From Johnsonella sp. (GTDB taxonomy: Bacteria; Bacillota; Clostridia; Lachnospirales; Lachnospiraceae), in the NCBI GenBank assembly GCA_030529445.1, contig JAUMWW010000001.1, positions 62,001-126,000 on the forward strand: a DNA stretch of 64,000 nucleotides, in the 5' to 3' direction. Positions 48,104 through 57,367 of the stretch are shown here, piece after piece. Both the position numbers and the translations under genes were made by a program. Positions within the stretch are counted from its first letter, which is position 1. Each line of letters opens with the position of its first letter. The notes beneath the pieces are model-generated. The model was given only the letters and a program-made list of their open reading frames with translations, searched no databases and had not been told where the DNA came from.

Positions 48104-48112
48104 TGCTATGAT
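48104..48112 (+). promoter_or_regulatory. Extended -10 promoter of the SWIM-MoxR-VWA operon
   Basis: TGC-TATGAT, 43 bases before the SWIM gene and just after the folD terminator. No good -35 at the expected place. Confidence 0.4.
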
Positions 48113-48154
48113 AGTTTTAATAAAAACATATAGAAAGCAGGAGGTTTCATACCG

Positions 48155-49636
48155 ATGAGAAGCTTGAGTGAAAAGGAGATCCTATCCATGGCGCCGAATG
48201 CCGCAGCGCTAAGCAACGCGAGAAAGATATCCTCGGGAGGAGGCTTCATCCGGAGAATGCGTTCGGCGGATGAGAGCTTTTATATGGGAGAATGCAAGGG
48301 GAGCGGGAAGAGCAATTACATCGTTTCGGGAGATTATATCGATGAAGATAATCCGGTTTATCGCTGCAGCTGCCCGAGCAGGCAGTTTCCCTGCAAGCAC
48401 AGTCTTGCGCTGATGTTTGAAATCGCGGCAGGCAAAGAGTTCAAGCAGGGAGAGATTCCGCAGGATATTCTTGAAAAAAGAGAGAAGAAAGAGGCGAGAG
48501 AGGCAAAGAAGGAACAGAAAAAAGAGCAGCTTGCCAATATGAGCGAGGACGAAAAAAAGGCGGCGGCGGCAAAATCCGCAAAGTCTTCGAAATCGGCAAG
48601 AATCAAGAAGATCAAAAAACAGCTCGAGGGTCTGGATTTAATGAAGAAAATGACGGATCAGCTCCTGCTTTCCGGGCTTGCCTCCATGGGAAGCATTTCC
48701 CTGAAAAGCTATAAGGATCTTTCCAAGCAGCTCGGGGATTATTATCTGCCGGGACCGCAGATTCTCTTTAACCGTCTGATCATAGAGATGGAGCGCTACC
48801 GCAAGGATCAGGACAGCGGGCATTATAAGAAGGCGGTGGAGGTACTCAAGAGGCTTAGGGCATTGGAGAAGAAATCCAAATCATATTTGGAAGAAAAGCT
48901 GGAAAACGACAATCCCGAGCTGGATAAGGATATTCTTTTTGAAGGGCTGGGCGGGGTCTGGAAGCTGGAACAGCTTGCCGCGCTCGGGCTGGAAAAGAAA
49001 AATGCAAGGCTGATTCAGCTCTCCTTTGAAGAAGTTTATGAGGAGGCGAGAAAGGAATATATCGATAAGGCATACTGGCTGGATCTTGAAAGCGGAGAGA
49101 TATCCTATACCGCAAATTATCGCCCGATTAAGGCGCTGAAATATGTAAAGCAGGAAGATTCCTGCTTCGATCTGCTCCTCGTGCCCGGGCTCTGTTATTA
49201 TCCGGGCGGCTTAAATAAAAGAATCCGCTGGGAGAGCGCCAAGTTTTCGGAAATAGGAAAAGAGGAGCTCTTAACTGCGAGGAGGCATGCGCATCAGGAG
49301 ATTGAAAGCGCGGTGAAAATCGCAAAAAACGAGCTGAAAAATATTCTTTCGGAAGAAGAGGCGGCAATGCTGATCGCATTTAAGAGGATCGTAAAGGGAA
49401 GAGATGAAAAAGACGAGGAGGTTTTTCTTGCACAGGACAGCAAGGGACAGTGCATAGAGCTTAGAGAAAAAGAGGGAAAAGAGGTGCAGAATGCGCTCGG
49501 GCTCATTTTATACCGGGAGCTGATGGAAGATCAGCTGCTCTTCGGAAAGATATATTATGATCAGGAGAGGGGAAAAATCTGTATGAAGCCCTGCAGCATC
49601 CTTACCGAGAGAGGCATATTCAGACTGGAATATTAA
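48155..49636 (+). CDS. SWIM zinc-finger protein of a MoxR-VWA gene cluster
   Basis: 493 residues. A SWIM zinc finger near the N-terminus, RCSCPSRQFPCKH (Cys71, Cys73, Cys80, His82), suggests DNA or protein binding. A Lys/Ala/Glu-rich segment (110-145) may be a coiled coil. The remaining 340 residues are mostly helical without a motif I know. GCAGGAGG precedes the start. It is first of five same-strand genes with gaps of 15 to 130 bases. This gene order (SWIM, helical repeats, MoxR, DUF5682, VWA) recurs in several bacterial phyla, as I recall, which supports a joint function. Confidence 0.85.
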   Translation: MRSLSEKEILSMAPNAAALSNARKISSGGGFIRRMRSADESFYMGECKGSGKSNYIVSGDYIDEDNPVYRCSCPSRQFPCKHSLALMFEIAAGKEFKQGEIPQDILEKREKKEAREAKKEQKKEQLANMSEDEKKAAAAKSAKSSKSARIKKIKKQLEGLDLMKKMTDQLLLSGLASMGSISLKSYKDLSKQLGDYYLPGPQILFNRLIIEMERYRKDQDSGHYKKAVEVLKRLRALEKKSKSYLEEKLENDNPELDKDILFEGLGGVWKLEQLAALGLEKKNARLIQLSFEEVYEEARKEYIDKAYWLDLESGEISYTANYRPIKALKYVKQEDSCFDLLLVPGLCYYPGGLNKRIRWESAKFSEIGKEELLTARRHAHQEIESAVKIAKNELKNILSEEEAAMLIAFKRIVKGRDEKDEEVFLAQDSKGQCIELREKEGKEVQNALGLILYRELMEDQLLFGKIYYDQERGKICMKPCSILTERGIFRLEY

Positions 49637-49655
49637 AAGACAAAGGAGAGGGAAG

Positions 49656-51512
49656 ATGAATTTGGATGCTTTATTTGCATTGAGAGAGAGGCTTGAAAAT
49701 GCCGCAATTGCAGGTGTGCAGCTGGTCGGAGAGGATTTCAGGCTGAAGAGAGCGGTTGAAGAAATCGAGCCCTATACAAAAGCGGCGGCGGTATTTGCAC
49801 AGATTCATAAGCTATGTCTGGAGCTGCTGGAAGGAAGCGCAGCAGACCCTTCTGCGGCATTATTGGATGCGCTCGCGCTGATTGATGCCGTGCTCACCAC
49901 CCAGGGAAAGATTTTTGAAGGAGAGAGCAAGGAGATCGCCTGGAAAGAGGCGAAAGAAGATCTTTATCAGCAGATCGCCTACAGCAGGATAAAGCCGGTG
50001 CTGGAGGCATTGAGCACGAGCGGGAGCGGGCGTCATGCGGTGATTTCGGAGGCGCTTGAAAACGAGCCGGAAATTTTCAGGGATTACAGGATGAAGGCGA
50101 GGATGGTGGCTGCGCTCGGCGACAGCTACAGTGAGATCGGAGATCTCGCAAAGAACTGGCTCTGTCAAGGTGGGGAGGAGCTTCTTCCCCTGCTTAAGGA
50201 GGGCTTTGATCCCAAGGGAAAGAAGGAGATGACCAGAAGAATGGAGATCATCGATCATCTCTTCGGGGGAAAAGAGAACGAGTTTTACCGCGAAATGATT
50301 GGGGATGCGAATAAGGAAGTGCGTGAAGCCGCCATATTTGCGCTTCGTCATGAGAAGAGCAATGAAGAGCTGCTTTTCAGCCTTGCCAAAACGGAGAAGG
50401 GAAAGTGCAAAGAAGCGGCGCTTAAGGCGCTTTCCTATATGGACAGCCAAAATGCGAGAGAATATATCAGAGGCGCTCTGTTAAAAAAGAGCGAGGAGGT
50501 TGCGCCCCTGCTTTATGCTTCGAAGGAGGAGTGGGTATCCGATATCCTTGCCGAAGCACTGGAAAAGGAATATGCGGAGTACCTAAAGAGCAGGAAAGAG
50601 GGAAAAGAAGCACAAGAAAAGATGAAGGGAAAAATGGAAACCCTGCTTTTTTCCGCAGTCGGAAAATACTCCGAGAAAATGATAGAAGCCTTGGAAAATA
50701 CTTATGCGGATTTTCCGCAGAGCGTGGAGAGGGCGGCATATCTTTCGCTCATCTCGGATCCCCGGGACGGAATCTGCGCATTTGCGGAGAGGATGTACGG
50801 AAAGCATCAGGGAGCGGTACAAAAGCTTGGCTTTGCCAAATATCTGATGAGGGAGAGCGCGGAAACAACCTATCGAAGCTTTGCGCCCTGTTTAAAAACG
50901 GGTCTTTTGGAGAAACTCAAAGGAAAGCGCAAGGAGGGCAAGGAAATCATCGCCGTGATGAGCACGATCTCCTATGATGAAAAGAAAGAGCGTTACCGAA
51001 TAGAAGACGGGAGAGCGGAGGGCGGATTTTCCGTGCTTCCCTTCGGATTGGATCCGCGCTGGTATGAGAGTTTGATGAAGTATGAGAAGAGCAGGGAGGG
51101 AGAGGAAAAAAGGAATGTTCTTTATTATTACGGAAATCCTTATGATATGATGCTGGCAAGGATTTATAATCCGCATATCAAGGGCATGGATGCCTTATAC
51201 GGAGAGTATTTTTATCGGAGGATTTTTGAAAGAGAGGTGAGCGCCCATGATATCCGCCTGCTCAAGCGTTACGGATGGACGCGGTACAAGGGGATTGTCT
51301 CGGGGCTTGCAAGAGAGAATGTAAGGCTGGGAAGTATGGCATATTCTCTGCTCTATCTGCTCAGAGAGATTCCGCTGAGAGGAGAAGAGCTTGCCGGGGA
51401 GCTCGAGGTATTGATGAAGAAAGGAAAGGGAATTTCTCCGAATACCTTGAAGTTATGGGGAAAATGGGCGGATGATCTCAGATCCGGAATAGATCCCCGG
51501 GATCTCTCCTGA
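49656..51512 (+). CDS. Helical (HEAT-like) repeat protein of the MoxR-VWA cluster
   Basis: 618 residues, almost entirely helical. Segments such as GDANKEVREAAIFALRHEKS and KGKCKEAALKALSYMDSQNA look like HEAT/armadillo repeats in residues about 180-280. There is no membrane segment or catalytic motif visible. GGAGAGGGAAG precedes the start. It probably serves as a scaffold between the SWIM protein and the MoxR ATPase; this is an inference from the order of genes. Confidence 0.75.
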   Translation: MNLDALFALRERLENAAIAGVQLVGEDFRLKRAVEEIEPYTKAAAVFAQIHKLCLELLEGSAADPSAALLDALALIDAVLTTQGKIFEGESKEIAWKEAKEDLYQQIAYSRIKPVLEALSTSGSGRHAVISEALENEPEIFRDYRMKARMVAALGDSYSEIGDLAKNWLCQGGEELLPLLKEGFDPKGKKEMTRRMEIIDHLFGGKENEFYREMIGDANKEVREAAIFALRHEKSNEELLFSLAKTEKGKCKEAALKALSYMDSQNAREYIRGALLKKSEEVAPLLYASKEEWVSDILAEALEKEYAEYLKSRKEGKEAQEKMKGKMETLLFSAVGKYSEKMIEALENTYADFPQSVERAAYLSLISDPRDGICAFAERMYGKHQGAVQKLGFAKYLMRESAETTYRSFAPCLKTGLLEKLKGKRKEGKEIIAVMSTISYDEKKERYRIEDGRAEGGFSVLPFGLDPRWYESLMKYEKSREGEEKRNVLYYYGNPYDMMLARIYNPHIKGMDALYGEYFYRRIFEREVSAHDIRLLKRYGWTRYKGIVSGLARENVRLGSMAYSLLYLLREIPLRGEELAGELEVLMKKGKGISPNTLKLWGKWADDLRSGIDPRDLS

Positions 51513-51640
51513 TTCCGGCGCCGGGCAAATGTGTGGAAAAAGCTCGAAAGCGGAAGAAAGTGAAGCTGCGGGAGAAGAAAATGAAGGCGCGGGAAAAGAA
51601 AAAGCCCGAAACACCGAAAAAACTTTAGGGAGGAAAGAAG

Positions 51641-52729
51641 ATGAGCAAAGAAAAACTGCAGAGACTGCCTGCGGAGCAGATGTTTCAGGAAGAGCTGGAG
51701 GCGCTGATGGAAGCGGAGCAGTACCCGGTGCCCACGGGCTGGAGGATGTCTCCGAAGTCCGTCTTGACCTATATCTGCGGAGGAAATGCGGGAAAGAAAA
51801 AAATCATTCCCAAATATATAGGAAACTCCAGGCTGGTGGAAATCGCCATATCCACTCTGGTTACGGACAGGGCGCTGCTCTTGATCGGAGAGCCCGGAAC
51901 CGCCAAATCATGGCTTTCCGAGCATCTTGCCGCGGCAATCAACGGGGACTCGACAAGGGTGATTCAGGGAACTGCCGGAACGACGGAGGAGCATATCCGA
52001 TATTCATGGAATTATGCGATGCTGATTGCAAAAGGTCCCTCAAAAGAGGCGATGCTTCCCAGTCCGGTCTATCGTGCGATGCAGGAGGGGGCGATTGCCA
52101 GAGTGGAGGAGATATCCAGATGCGCTTCGGAGGTACAGGATGCCTTGATTTCCCTGCTTTCCGAAAAAAGGATTTCCGTTCCGGAGCTCAATATCGAGCT
52201 GCCTGCGCAGAAAGGATTTTCGATTATTGCCACCGCAAATACGAGAGATAAGGGAGTCAACGAGATGTCCGCGGCGCTCAAGAGGAGATTCAATATCGTC
52301 GTGCTGCCGAGTCCGGCAAGTCTGGAGGCGGAGATGGATATCGTAAAGACGAGGATAGAGCAGCTTGCGGGAGGTCTGGATCTGAATGCGAAGCTTCCCG
52401 AGGATGAGGTTGTGGAAAAGGTGTGCACGATTTTCCGGGAGCTGAGGCTTGGCAATACCTTGGATAAGAAGCAGAAATTAAAAACGACGACGGGAGTGCT
52501 TTCCACGGCGGAGGCGATCTCGCTTTTGGCAAACAGCATGGCGCTTGCGGGAAGTTTCGGCAACGGCACTATATCCGAAGCGGATCTTGCGGCGGGGCTG
52601 CAGGGGGCGATTGTCAAGGAGGATTCCAAGGACGGGAAGGCATGGGAGGAGTATCTTGAGAATATCATGAAAAAAAGAGGCTCCGACTGGCTGGGGCTTT
52701 ACAGAGAATGCAGGCAGTTGAATAAATAA
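51641..52729 (+). CDS. MoxR-type AAA+ ATPase
   Basis: 362 residues. Walker A LIGEPGTAKSWLSEHL (about 81-96), Walker B-like ARVEEISRC, sensor-1 IIATANTRDKG and the arginine-rich ALKRRFNIVVLP are those of MoxR/RavA AAA+ ATPases. These work as chaperone-like remodelers with a VWA partner, which is encoded two genes downstream. The Walker B carries EE rather than DE, as in other MoxR proteins. AGGGAGGAAAG precedes ATG 51641. The 128 bases before it have no gene of their own. Confidence 0.93.
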   Translation: MSKEKLQRLPAEQMFQEELEALMEAEQYPVPTGWRMSPKSVLTYICGGNAGKKKIIPKYIGNSRLVEIAISTLVTDRALLLIGEPGTAKSWLSEHLAAAINGDSTRVIQGTAGTTEEHIRYSWNYAMLIAKGPSKEAMLPSPVYRAMQEGAIARVEEISRCASEVQDALISLLSEKRISVPELNIELPAQKGFSIIATANTRDKGVNEMSAALKRRFNIVVLPSPASLEAEMDIVKTRIEQLAGGLDLNAKLPEDEVVEKVCTIFRELRLGNTLDKKQKLKTTTGVLSTAEAISLLANSMALAGSFGNGTISEADLAAGLQGAIVKEDSKDGKAWEEYLENIMKKRGSDWLGLYRECRQLNK

Positions 52730-52744
52730 TGAAAGGATAATGCC

Positions 52745-55114
52745 GTGAAAGAAATGCCAAAGACAGAAGCGGAAGATTTTTTTTCTTATGATATCGATGC
52801 GGTCTCCATGCCGAAAGTTTTCGGAATCAGGCATCTTTCTCCCGCCGGAGCATTTTATCTGCGCAAGTACTTAGATCGATGCAAGCCGAAGCGGATCCTG
52901 ATTGAGGGGCCTTCGGATTTTAATCCTTTTATCGGAGAAATAATCCGCAGCGATGTTCTTCCTCCGATTGCGATCATGTCCTATACTTTGGAGGCGCCGA
53001 TCAGAACAATACTCTATCCCTTTGCGGAATATTCTCCGGAATATCAGGCGATGCGCTGGGCGGATGAGCATGGCTGCAAATGCCTTTTCTGCGATCTTCC
53101 TTCGGATATTTTTCTGGGGATAGGAGCGGAAAACGAAAAAATCTTTCTTAAAGAGCTTGAGAAGAAAAATGAGGGCAAAGAGGGGGGAGAAGAAGGGGAG
53201 AAGAGAGAGGATATTTATGCGATGCTTGACGGGCTCTGTGAAGATAAGGATCATGAGAGCTTTTGGGAGCGCACGCTGGAGCAGGCGGGGGATATGTACG
53301 GATATATCCGGGGAGCTGCGGGCTTCGGGGCAAATCTTCGGGATCTGAGTCTGGGAAGAAGCAGGGAAGATGCGGAAAATCTGGTGAGGGAGGCCTATAT
53401 GCGCAGGATATTGAAAGCCGCTCTTGCAGAGGGGATCGCTCCGGAGGATATCGTCATGCTCGTGGGTGCATTTCATGTGGAAGGGATTATAGAGGGACTA
53501 AAAAAAGACTTCCCCGCGATGAGCGACAAAGAATTGGCTTCCCTGCCGAGGCTTCCGGCAAAGAGCACTCTGATGCCTTATTCTTATTACAGGCTTTCGC
53601 AAAGATCGGGATACGGAGCGGGCAATAGGGCGCCGGCATATTATGAGCTGGTTTGGAAAGGGCTTTGCAGGGGAGAGAGCGAATATGCCTCGCTCACCTA
53701 TCTTTCCGAGCTGGGAGCATTTCAGCGAGAATACGGTTTTTTGGTTTCTTCCGCGCAGATCATAGAAGCGCTGAGGCTGGCGAGGGAGCTGGCGAGGCTG
53801 CAGGGAGGGCGCATTCCCGTTTTAAGAGATCTCAATGATGCGGCTCTGACCTGCCTTGCGCAGGGAGAGTTTGGAAAGCTCGCGCAGGCAAGCGCGGCGG
53901 CGCAGATCGGAACGAAGATCGGTTCCGTGCCGGAGGGCGTGAGCAGAACTTCGATTCAGTCTGATTTTTACGGGAGCTTAAAATCGCTTAAGCTGGAGAA
54001 ATACAAATCGCTTACGGCGGAGGAGCTGGCATTGGATCTTCGTGAAAACCTCAGGGTCAAGAGTGAAGAATCGGCGTTTTTGGATTTGAACCGCTCATTT
54101 TTTCTGCATCGGCTCAGGGTCTTGAAGATCGGATTTGCAAAGCTGCTTCCTTCTGCACAGGATAAGGCGACCTGGGCTGAGAACTGGATGCTTCAGTGGA
54201 CGCCGGAAGCCGAGATTCAGCTTATTGAGGCTGTGCTTAAGGGAGATACGATAGAGCAGGCGCTCGCTTTCGTCTTTAACGAAAACCTTGAGGCGGCGTC
54301 ATCGATATCGGAGCTTGCGCATATGATAGAGGAGGCCTTCTACTGCGGAATGCCCAAAAGTCTGGAAAGAGCGGTGAATGCATTGCAAAAGACCGCGGTC
54401 GATGCGGTCGCGATTACGGAAATCGCGCCGGCATGCGCAAGCCTTTCGATGATTCTGGGCTTCGGCGATATCAGAAAGCTCGACCGTTCTCCTCTGGAAC
54501 CCATCCTCTCACAGCTCTTTTTAAGGGTATGTCTGGTGCTTCCCCAGGAATCCGCCTGTGATGATGCGGCGGGAAAGCTCCTTGCCGAGGCATTGATCGT
54601 GCTGCACGGCGTCGTGGTAAACCATGAGTTTTTAGACAGCGGGAGATGGTATGTGCTGCTTTCGGAGCTGGCGGGCAGGGATGATCTGAACACGAGGATA
54701 TCCGGGCTTGCTGCGGCGATTCTTCTGGAAGCGGGGAAGATGGATAAGGAGGAACTCGGCAGGGAGATGGAGAGAAGGCTTTCAAAAGGCATCCCGGCGG
54801 ATTTGGGAGCGGGATGGTTTGAAGGGCTCTCGATGAAGAACCATTATGCGCTCATTGCCAGACTGGTGCTTTGGGAAAAGCTGAGCGCCTATCTCGACGA
54901 GCTGGACGATGAAGAATTTAAGCGCTCTCTGGTCTTTTTGCGCAGGGCGTTTGCAGATTTTAACGCGGAAGAGAAGCATCGGATTGCGGAAAATCTTGCG
55001 GAAATATGGCAGGTCGGCTCAAATCAGCTGAGCGAAGCGCTCAACAGAGAGCTGGATCGGAGCGAGATGGAAGCCTTATCCGAATTGAACGAGTTTGATT
55101 TCGGAGATATTTAA
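52745..55114 (+). CDS. DUF5682-like protein
   Basis: 789 residues from GTG 52745 (AAAGGA eight bases upstream). The N-terminal domain starts KVFGIRHLSPAGAFYLRKYL and continues LIEGPSDFNPFIGEI, PPIAIMSYTLEAP, SPEYQAMRWADEHG and VGAFHVEG. This set, RH...EGP...GAFH, is that of DUF5682 and recalls the TraB/TIKI-type putative metallohydrolases, where paired His and Glu bind metal; that link is my inference. The C-terminal half is helical. An acidic insert (KKNEGKEGGEEGEKRED) lies near residue 140. It is cotranscribed with MoxR and VWA genes. Confidence 0.8.
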   Translation: MKEMPKTEAEDFFSYDIDAVSMPKVFGIRHLSPAGAFYLRKYLDRCKPKRILIEGPSDFNPFIGEIIRSDVLPPIAIMSYTLEAPIRTILYPFAEYSPEYQAMRWADEHGCKCLFCDLPSDIFLGIGAENEKIFLKELEKKNEGKEGGEEGEKREDIYAMLDGLCEDKDHESFWERTLEQAGDMYGYIRGAAGFGANLRDLSLGRSREDAENLVREAYMRRILKAALAEGIAPEDIVMLVGAFHVEGIIEGLKKDFPAMSDKELASLPRLPAKSTLMPYSYYRLSQRSGYGAGNRAPAYYELVWKGLCRGESEYASLTYLSELGAFQREYGFLVSSAQIIEALRLARELARLQGGRIPVLRDLNDAALTCLAQGEFGKLAQASAAAQIGTKIGSVPEGVSRTSIQSDFYGSLKSLKLEKYKSLTAEELALDLRENLRVKSEESAFLDLNRSFFLHRLRVLKIGFAKLLPSAQDKATWAENWMLQWTPEAEIQLIEAVLKGDTIEQALAFVFNENLEAASSISELAHMIEEAFYCGMPKSLERAVNALQKTAVDAVAITEIAPACASLSMILGFGDIRKLDRSPLEPILSQLFLRVCLVLPQESACDDAAGKLLAEALIVLHGVVVNHEFLDSGRWYVLLSELAGRDDLNTRISGLAAAILLEAGKMDKEELGREMERRLSKGIPADLGAGWFEGLSMKNHYALIARLVLWEKLSAYLDELDDEEFKRSLVFLRRAFADFNAEEKHRIAENLAEIWQVGSNQLSEALNRELDRSEMEALSELNEFDFGDI

Positions 55115-55147
55115 GAAAGCCAAAGAGAAAAAGAGCGGGGAGAGGCT

Positions 55148-56314
55148 ATGGAAAATAAGGAAAGAATGCGGCGCTGGAGGCTGATTCTGGGAGAGGAAAG
55201 CCAAAGCAGCTTTGAAGAGATGGGAGATCCCGAATTATCTCTTACGAAGGAGCAGCTGCTGATGGATCAGGCTCTGGCGGCAATATATAATAACTCCGGC
55301 AGTTTTATGGGCGGCAAGGGGGGAGGAAGGGGAGCCTCCAATCCCCAGGTCAGCCGCTGGCTTGGAGATGTCAGAACTCTCTTTGATCCGGAGCTGGTCA
55401 AGGTCGTGCAGGCGGATGCGATGGAAAGATGCGGGCTGAAGCAGCTGATGTTCGAGCCTGAGATTATGGAACAGATGGAGCCGGATATCAATCTTGCCAC
55501 CACGATTATGCTGCTCAAGGAGCAGATTCCCTCCAAGAGCAAGGAAAGCGTAAGAGAGTTTATGAAAAAAATCGTGGAGCAGATCAATAAGCTTTTGGAG
55601 AGCGATCTGAAAAGGGCGGTAAGCTCCGCCCTCAACCGGAGGATGCATTCCCCCATCCCTTCCGCCTCCGCGCTGGATTTTAAGACTACGATACGCAGGG
55701 GAATCAAGAATTACCATCCCGATCTGGAAACGATTATTCCGGAGAAATATTATTTTTTTGACAGGAGCATAAAAACCTCCGCCAGCAAATATACGGTAAT
55801 TCTGGATATCGACCAGAGCGGGTCGATGGGAGAATCCGTGCTTTACTCTTCAATCATGAGCTGTATATTGGCAAGCATGAATGCGCTCAAGACCAAGGTT
55901 GTCGCTTTCGATACCCAGATCGTGGATCTGAGCGATAAAACCGAGGATCCGGTGGATCTGCTCTTCGGCTTTCAATTGGGAGGGGGAACGGATATCAATA
56001 AATCGCTCGCCTATTGCAGCCAATACATTGAAAACCCGAAAAAAACGATTTTTTTCCTGATCTCGGATCTGATGGAGGGAGGAAACCGGGCGGGGATGAT
56101 GCGCAGGCTGGAGGAGATGAAGGGAGCGGGAGTGAACCTGATCTGCCTCCTTGCAATAGGGCAGGGAGGAAAGCCCTATTATGACGCACAAATGGCGGGA
56201 AGAATCGCGGCGGCGGGAATTCCCTGCTTCGCATGCGCGCCCGAAAAGCTTCCTCTCTTATTGGAAAAGGCATTGAAGGGGCAGGATCTTACGAGTTTTA
56301 CACAGGGATTTTAA
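55148..56314 (+). CDS. VWA-domain protein, MoxR partner
   Basis: 388 residues. The C-terminal half is a von Willebrand A domain with an intact metal-ion-dependent adhesion site: DQSGSMGES (Asp222, Ser224, Ser226), GGGTDINKS (Thr) and FLISDLMEGG. The N-terminal 200 residues are helical. A Gly-rich loop (MGGKGGGRGASNP) lies near 55-65. VWA proteins of this kind bind MoxR ATPases and present substrates. It closes the five-gene operon, and a strong terminator follows 46 bases later. Confidence 0.92.
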   Translation: MENKERMRRWRLILGEESQSSFEEMGDPELSLTKEQLLMDQALAAIYNNSGSFMGGKGGGRGASNPQVSRWLGDVRTLFDPELVKVVQADAMERCGLKQLMFEPEIMEQMEPDINLATTIMLLKEQIPSKSKESVREFMKKIVEQINKLLESDLKRAVSSALNRRMHSPIPSASALDFKTTIRRGIKNYHPDLETIIPEKYYFFDRSIKTSASKYTVILDIDQSGSMGESVLYSSIMSCILASMNALKTKVVAFDTQIVDLSDKTEDPVDLLFGFQLGGGTDINKSLAYCSQYIENPKKTIFFLISDLMEGGNRAGMMRRLEEMKGAGVNLICLLAIGQGGKPYYDAQMAGRIAAAGIPCFACAPEKLPLLLEKALKGQDLTSFTQGF

Positions 56315-56359
56315 GCGGAAAAGAGAAAAAAGAAGAGAGGGAAATAAGAGCGGTGAGAA

Positions 56360-56413
56360 AAAGCCCTCCGCCTCCTGATTCGACCGAAATCGAAAAAGGA
56401 GGCGGAGGGCTTT
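56360..56413. terminator. Bidirectional terminator between VWA and pip
   Basis: Perfect 17-bp stem from AAGCCCTCCGCCTCCT (ending 56376) with AGGAGGCGGAGGGCTTT (56397-56413) around a 20-nt loop. TTTCTT follows on the plus strand and TTTTTCT on the minus strand, so it can stop both convergent transcripts. Confidence 0.9.
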
Positions 56414-56466
56414 CTTATTCTCCTTCGAGACGGGAGAAAATGAGAGTAAAGAATACGGAAGCTTTC

Positions 56467-57354
56467 TTAATCGTTCTCATTCAGCCATTTTTTGAGCATC
56501 TCGATGTATTTATCATTTTCTTCCACAAAGCACATATGCCTTGCATGCACGAAGAGCTCCCATTTCGCATTCGGAATGGCATCGTACATCAGCTTGGCAA
56601 TATGGGGGGAACAAAGATCTTCCTGACCGTTTACGACGAGACAGGGAGTCTTAATATTCTTGAGCTGATCCATATAATTATAATCTCTCAAGGAACCTGT
56701 GGGGGTGAATTCATTCGGTCCCCAGCCTGCGACATATGCTTCTGCGCCGGCTTTTTTCGGACGTCTGAGGCATTCCGGAGAATCCTGCGTCACATCGCCT
56801 GCGCAATGCCTGCGCATAAACTCTGCAATTGCCCTCTCATATGCCTCTCCGCTGTAGTTGCCGCTTTTTTCCGCCTCCGCGATTGCTTCCTGCATATCTT
56901 CCGGAAGAAAGGCAACGCGCCTTCTCTGCTCGCTTTCCCAGACGGCATTATAAGGAAGCGTACTGGAGAGGATATAGCTCCTGACTCCCTTCGGATTATA
57001 ATCACAGGCATAGATGATACACATCATGCCTCCCCAGGACTGACCGAGCAGATGAATCTCTTCCAGTCCGAGATGTTCTCTGAGCGCATTCAGCTCATTG
57101 ATCCAGGTTTCCTTTGTCCAAAGCTCCGGCCTCTTGTCGAGATAGGATAAGCCGCAGCCGATCTGATCATACATGATGAGCTGTCTTTGGTCTTCATCCG
57201 CAAGCCGGTCAAGCACCTCAAAATAGTTATGTGTGGATCCGGGACCGCCATGCAGGAGAACCAGCGGTTTTTTATGATCGCTTTTTTCACCGACGATGCG
57301 GTAATAGGTTTGATGACCCAGATAGGGCATATAGCCTTCCGTTATCTTAGCCAA
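56467..57354 (-). CDS. pip: Proline iminopeptidase (alpha/beta hydrolase, S33)
   Basis: Removes N-terminal proline from peptides. 295 residues with HGGPGSTHNYF (oxyanion region), nucleophile elbow GQSWGG, acid NGQEDLCSP and catalytic HARHMCF near the C-terminus. The triad is complete. It lies 13 bases downstream of an Xaa-Pro peptidase gene on the same strand, making a small proline-peptide-degradation operon. A bidirectional terminator follows. Confidence 0.93.
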   Translation of the reverse strand: MAKITEGYMPYLGHQTYYRIVGEKSDHKKPLVLLHGGPGSTHNYFEVLDRLADEDQRQLIMYDQIGCGLSYLDKRPELWTKETWINELNALREHLGLEEIHLLGQSWGGMMCIIYACDYNPKGVRSYILSSTLPYNAVWESEQRRRVAFLPEDMQEAIAEAEKSGNYSGEAYERAIAEFMRRHCAGDVTQDSPECLRRPKKAGAEAYVAGWGPNEFTPTGSLRDYNYMDQLKNIKTPCLVVNGQEDLCSPHIAKLMYDAIPNAKWELFVHARHMCFVEENDKYIEMLKKWLNEND

Positions 57355-57367
57355 AATCTTTTCCTCC

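Noticed and set aside
51529-52251. Plus-strand frame of 240 codons before and within the MoxR gene
   Set aside because: Wrong frame of the MoxR coding region; Gly/Arg-rich low-quality translation and no family.
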